A stretch of DNA of 64,000 nucleotides from an uncultured Muribaculaceae bacterium (GTDB lineage: Bacteria > Bacteroidota > Bacteroidia > Bacteroidales > Muribaculaceae): assembly GCA_910586975.1 (NCBI GenBank), contig CAJUKX010000005.1:49122-113121 (forward strand), read 5' to 3'. Below, one piece after another: positions 62,858-64,000 of the stretch (position 1 is the stretch's first letter; each line of letters starts with the position of its first letter). A program made the translations under genes and the position numbers. The notes under the pieces were generated by a model. That model was not told where the DNA came from. It did not search any database and was given only the letters and a program-made list of their open reading frames with translations.

Positions 62858-62864
62858 AAGGCGT

Positions 62865-62909
62865 AACTAATTTTTTAGTTTTTGCAAAGGTACAACTAAT
62901 TTTTTAGTT
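62865..62909. promoter_or_regulatory. Twin BlaI-type operators and promoter
   Basis: AACTAATTTTTTAGTT occurs twice, at 62865-62880 and 62894-62909, each an inverted repeat of AACTAA around TTTT, with centres 29 bp apart (nearly three helical turns). The leftward -7 element TACCTTTG (62885-62892) lies between them. A bound repressor would cover both the start site and the upstream promoter region. Confidence 0.8.
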
Positions 62910-62997
62910 TGCAAATAAAAAATGAAAAAAATGTTTCAAAATCTCGGTTTAACAATATTTGTTGCTTACGTTAGTCATTGAAGCCATTAAATTTTTG

Positions 62998-63005
62998 TAA
63001 TTTTG
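62998..63005 (+). promoter_or_regulatory. -7 element for the EamA transporter gene
   Basis: TAATTTTG matches TAnnTTTG, 19 bases upstream of the ATG at 63025. The -33 element is unclear. Confidence 0.5.
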
Positions 63006-63024
63006 CACTTGAAAAACAGTTCTC

Positions 63025-63927
63025 ATGAATTCGAAGATAAAAGGTTATGCACTCGGGGTATTGGCGTCTGTGGCATACGGTACAAATCCGGCACTGGCTT
63101 TGCCCCTTTATAACGAAGGACTTGATGTGATGTCGGTCCTTTTGTTGCGATATATGATGGCTCTGCCCGTGGTATTGCTGCTGTGGCGGCTTACGCATGG
63201 CAGGAGTCGGCTGGCCGAGTCGCCCCGTCAGGCGGCCGGAGCCTTTGTTTTAGGTATATTGATGGTATTGTCGTCAATCACCCTGTTTGCCTCATATCTG
63301 TATATGGATGTGGGTGTGGCATCGTCATTGCTGTTTGTCTACCCCCTGTTGGTAGCCATTATTATGGCGATGTTTTTCGGGGAGCAATTAGGCATAATAA
63401 CGGTGGTATGCCTTGTGGGGGCATGCTGTGGCGTGGCCATGCTGTGCGAGACCTCGGGTTCGTCGGTAGTGACTGCCACCGGTATATTGCTGGTGATTTT
63501 GTCGGCGTTGAGCTATGCGCTCTATCTTGTAGGCGTAAGGCTGAAGCCTGTAGTCAGTCTGGACAGCATCAGCCTTACAGTCTGGGTGGTCAGCGCGGGT
63601 GTTGTAGTGCTGGCAGTATGGTGCGCTGTAAATGGCCGTCTTATTCTGCCCAAATCACTGTTGGGATGGATGTGCGCGTTCGGGCTTGGCCTGCTTCCTA
63701 CGCTCATCTCTCTGCTATGTACCAACGCTGCCATCGACAAGATAGGCAGCACCGCGACAGCCTCGCTCGGAGCTTTTGAGCCTGTTACCGCCGTGTTCCT
63801 CGGAGCGGTACTTTTTGATGAAAGAATGTCATTGATGCAGTATACCGGTCTGGTGATTGTCATAGTCTGTGTTACCATGGTCATAATGCGCAACCGCAAG
63901 CGGGTAGGATTGCAGACGGTGCAATAA
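63025..63927 (+). CDS. EamA/DMT-family membrane transporter
   Basis: A 300-residue inner-membrane protein with about ten predicted helices in two repeated halves. The first half has YGTNPALALPLYNEGLD and the second GLGLLPTLISLLCTNAAIDK and ASLGAFEPVTAVFLGAVLF, the latter typical of the second EamA repeat. The family exports or imports small metabolites such as amino acids or nucleotide derivatives; the substrate cannot be told. It diverges from the blaI gene by about 170 bases. After its stop there is no supported gene to the window end. Confidence 0.88.
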   Translation: MNSKIKGYALGVLASVAYGTNPALALPLYNEGLDVMSVLLLRYMMALPVVLLLWRLTHGRSRLAESPRQAAGAFVLGILMVLSSITLFASYLYMDVGVASSLLFVYPLLVAIIMAMFFGEQLGIITVVCLVGACCGVAMLCETSGSSVVTATGILLVILSALSYALYLVGVRLKPVVSLDSISLTVWVVSAGVVVLAVWCAVNGRLILPKSLLGWMCAFGLGLLPTLISLLCTNAAIDKIGSTATASLGAFEPVTAVFLGAVLFDERMSLMQYTGLVIVIVCVTMVIMRNRKRVGLQTVQ

Positions 63928-64000
63928 TCCGGCGATATTCGCGTTATATATAAGTAATCAATGAAAAATAGTTTATATCATCTGCTTGCCTTATGAACGC

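Noticed and set aside
63928..64000. Start of another gene at the right edge
   Set aside because: The ATG at 63961 hits a stop after 11 codons, and the ATG at 63993 has too little sequence to judge.
1..64000. CRISPR arrays, tRNA or rRNA genes and insertion sequences
   Set aside because: No regularly spaced repeats, cloverleaf genes, rRNA sequence, transposase or paired terminal repeats were seen by eye; a covariance-model scan could still find a missed tRNA.

Overview
The window reads as chromosomal core DNA from a member of the Bacteroidales, most likely a gut lineage close to Muribaculaceae. This is inferred from: repeated promoter-like TAnnTTTG -7 elements ahead of genes; weak Shine-Dalgarno signals; an lpxC-fabZ fusion; a fused nuoCD; a complex I locus lacking nuoE/F/G; Bacteroidota-specific families (DUF2027-Smr, DUF4835); a T9SS-type sorting tail on an amylase; and glycan-degrading GH2, GH3 and GH13 enzymes. 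The family-level placement is a guess; the phylum and order are well supported. No tRNA, rRNA, CRISPR array, insertion sequence or prophage was seen.

Layout. 1-2000: tail of a likely outer-membrane barrel gene, then a leftward pair (DUF2027-Smr protein, EFR1 flavodoxin-ferredoxin). 2100-5200: metal ABC transporter genes znuA-znuC without a permease gene, then guaD and rlmB. 5200-11000: a tightly overlapped leftward operon dnaN, DEDDh exonuclease, coaBC, DUF4835, recN. 11000-13900: grpE-dnaJ and ispE. 14000-31600: about 17.4 kb of rightward genes in which a complete F1Fo-ATP synthase cluster (atpD-C-B-E-F-H-A-G) sits inside a complex I cluster (nuoA-B-CD-H ... nuoI-J-K-L-M-N), with one recognisable promoter and one strong terminator. 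31900-38000: leftward C11 peptidase, mscS, recJ, recQ. 38000-44500: a GH3 enzyme, a DUF695 protein, RNase P RNA and lpxD, lpxC/fabZ, lpxA. 44600-52700: secreted GH13, ligA, GH2 and a hexapeptide acyltransferase. 52700-58500: a tripartite RND efflux operon. 58700-64000: an iron-sulfur-type flavoprotein, a small Cys/His protein behind a perfect sigma-54 promoter match, DUF5131, YccF, a BlaI/M56 regulatory pair whose sensor has an in-frame TAG, and an EamA transporter.

How the genes work together. The nuo-atp locus couples ion-pumping quinone reduction to ATP synthesis in one transcription unit. It has no NADH-oxidising module, so a low-potential carrier such as ferredoxin or flavodoxin is the likely donor. 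The lpx cluster makes lipid A precursors. The dnaN-recN operon joins replication, repair and CoA synthesis. The GH2, GH3 and GH13 genes are scattered single glycan-degrading genes, not a classic polysaccharide utilisation locus.

The strongest items for a second look are the nested nuo-atp operon, the sigma-54 promoter with its small basic CSC protein, the interrupted M56 sensor next to an intact BlaI repressor with twin operators, and several exact palindromes at promoters.
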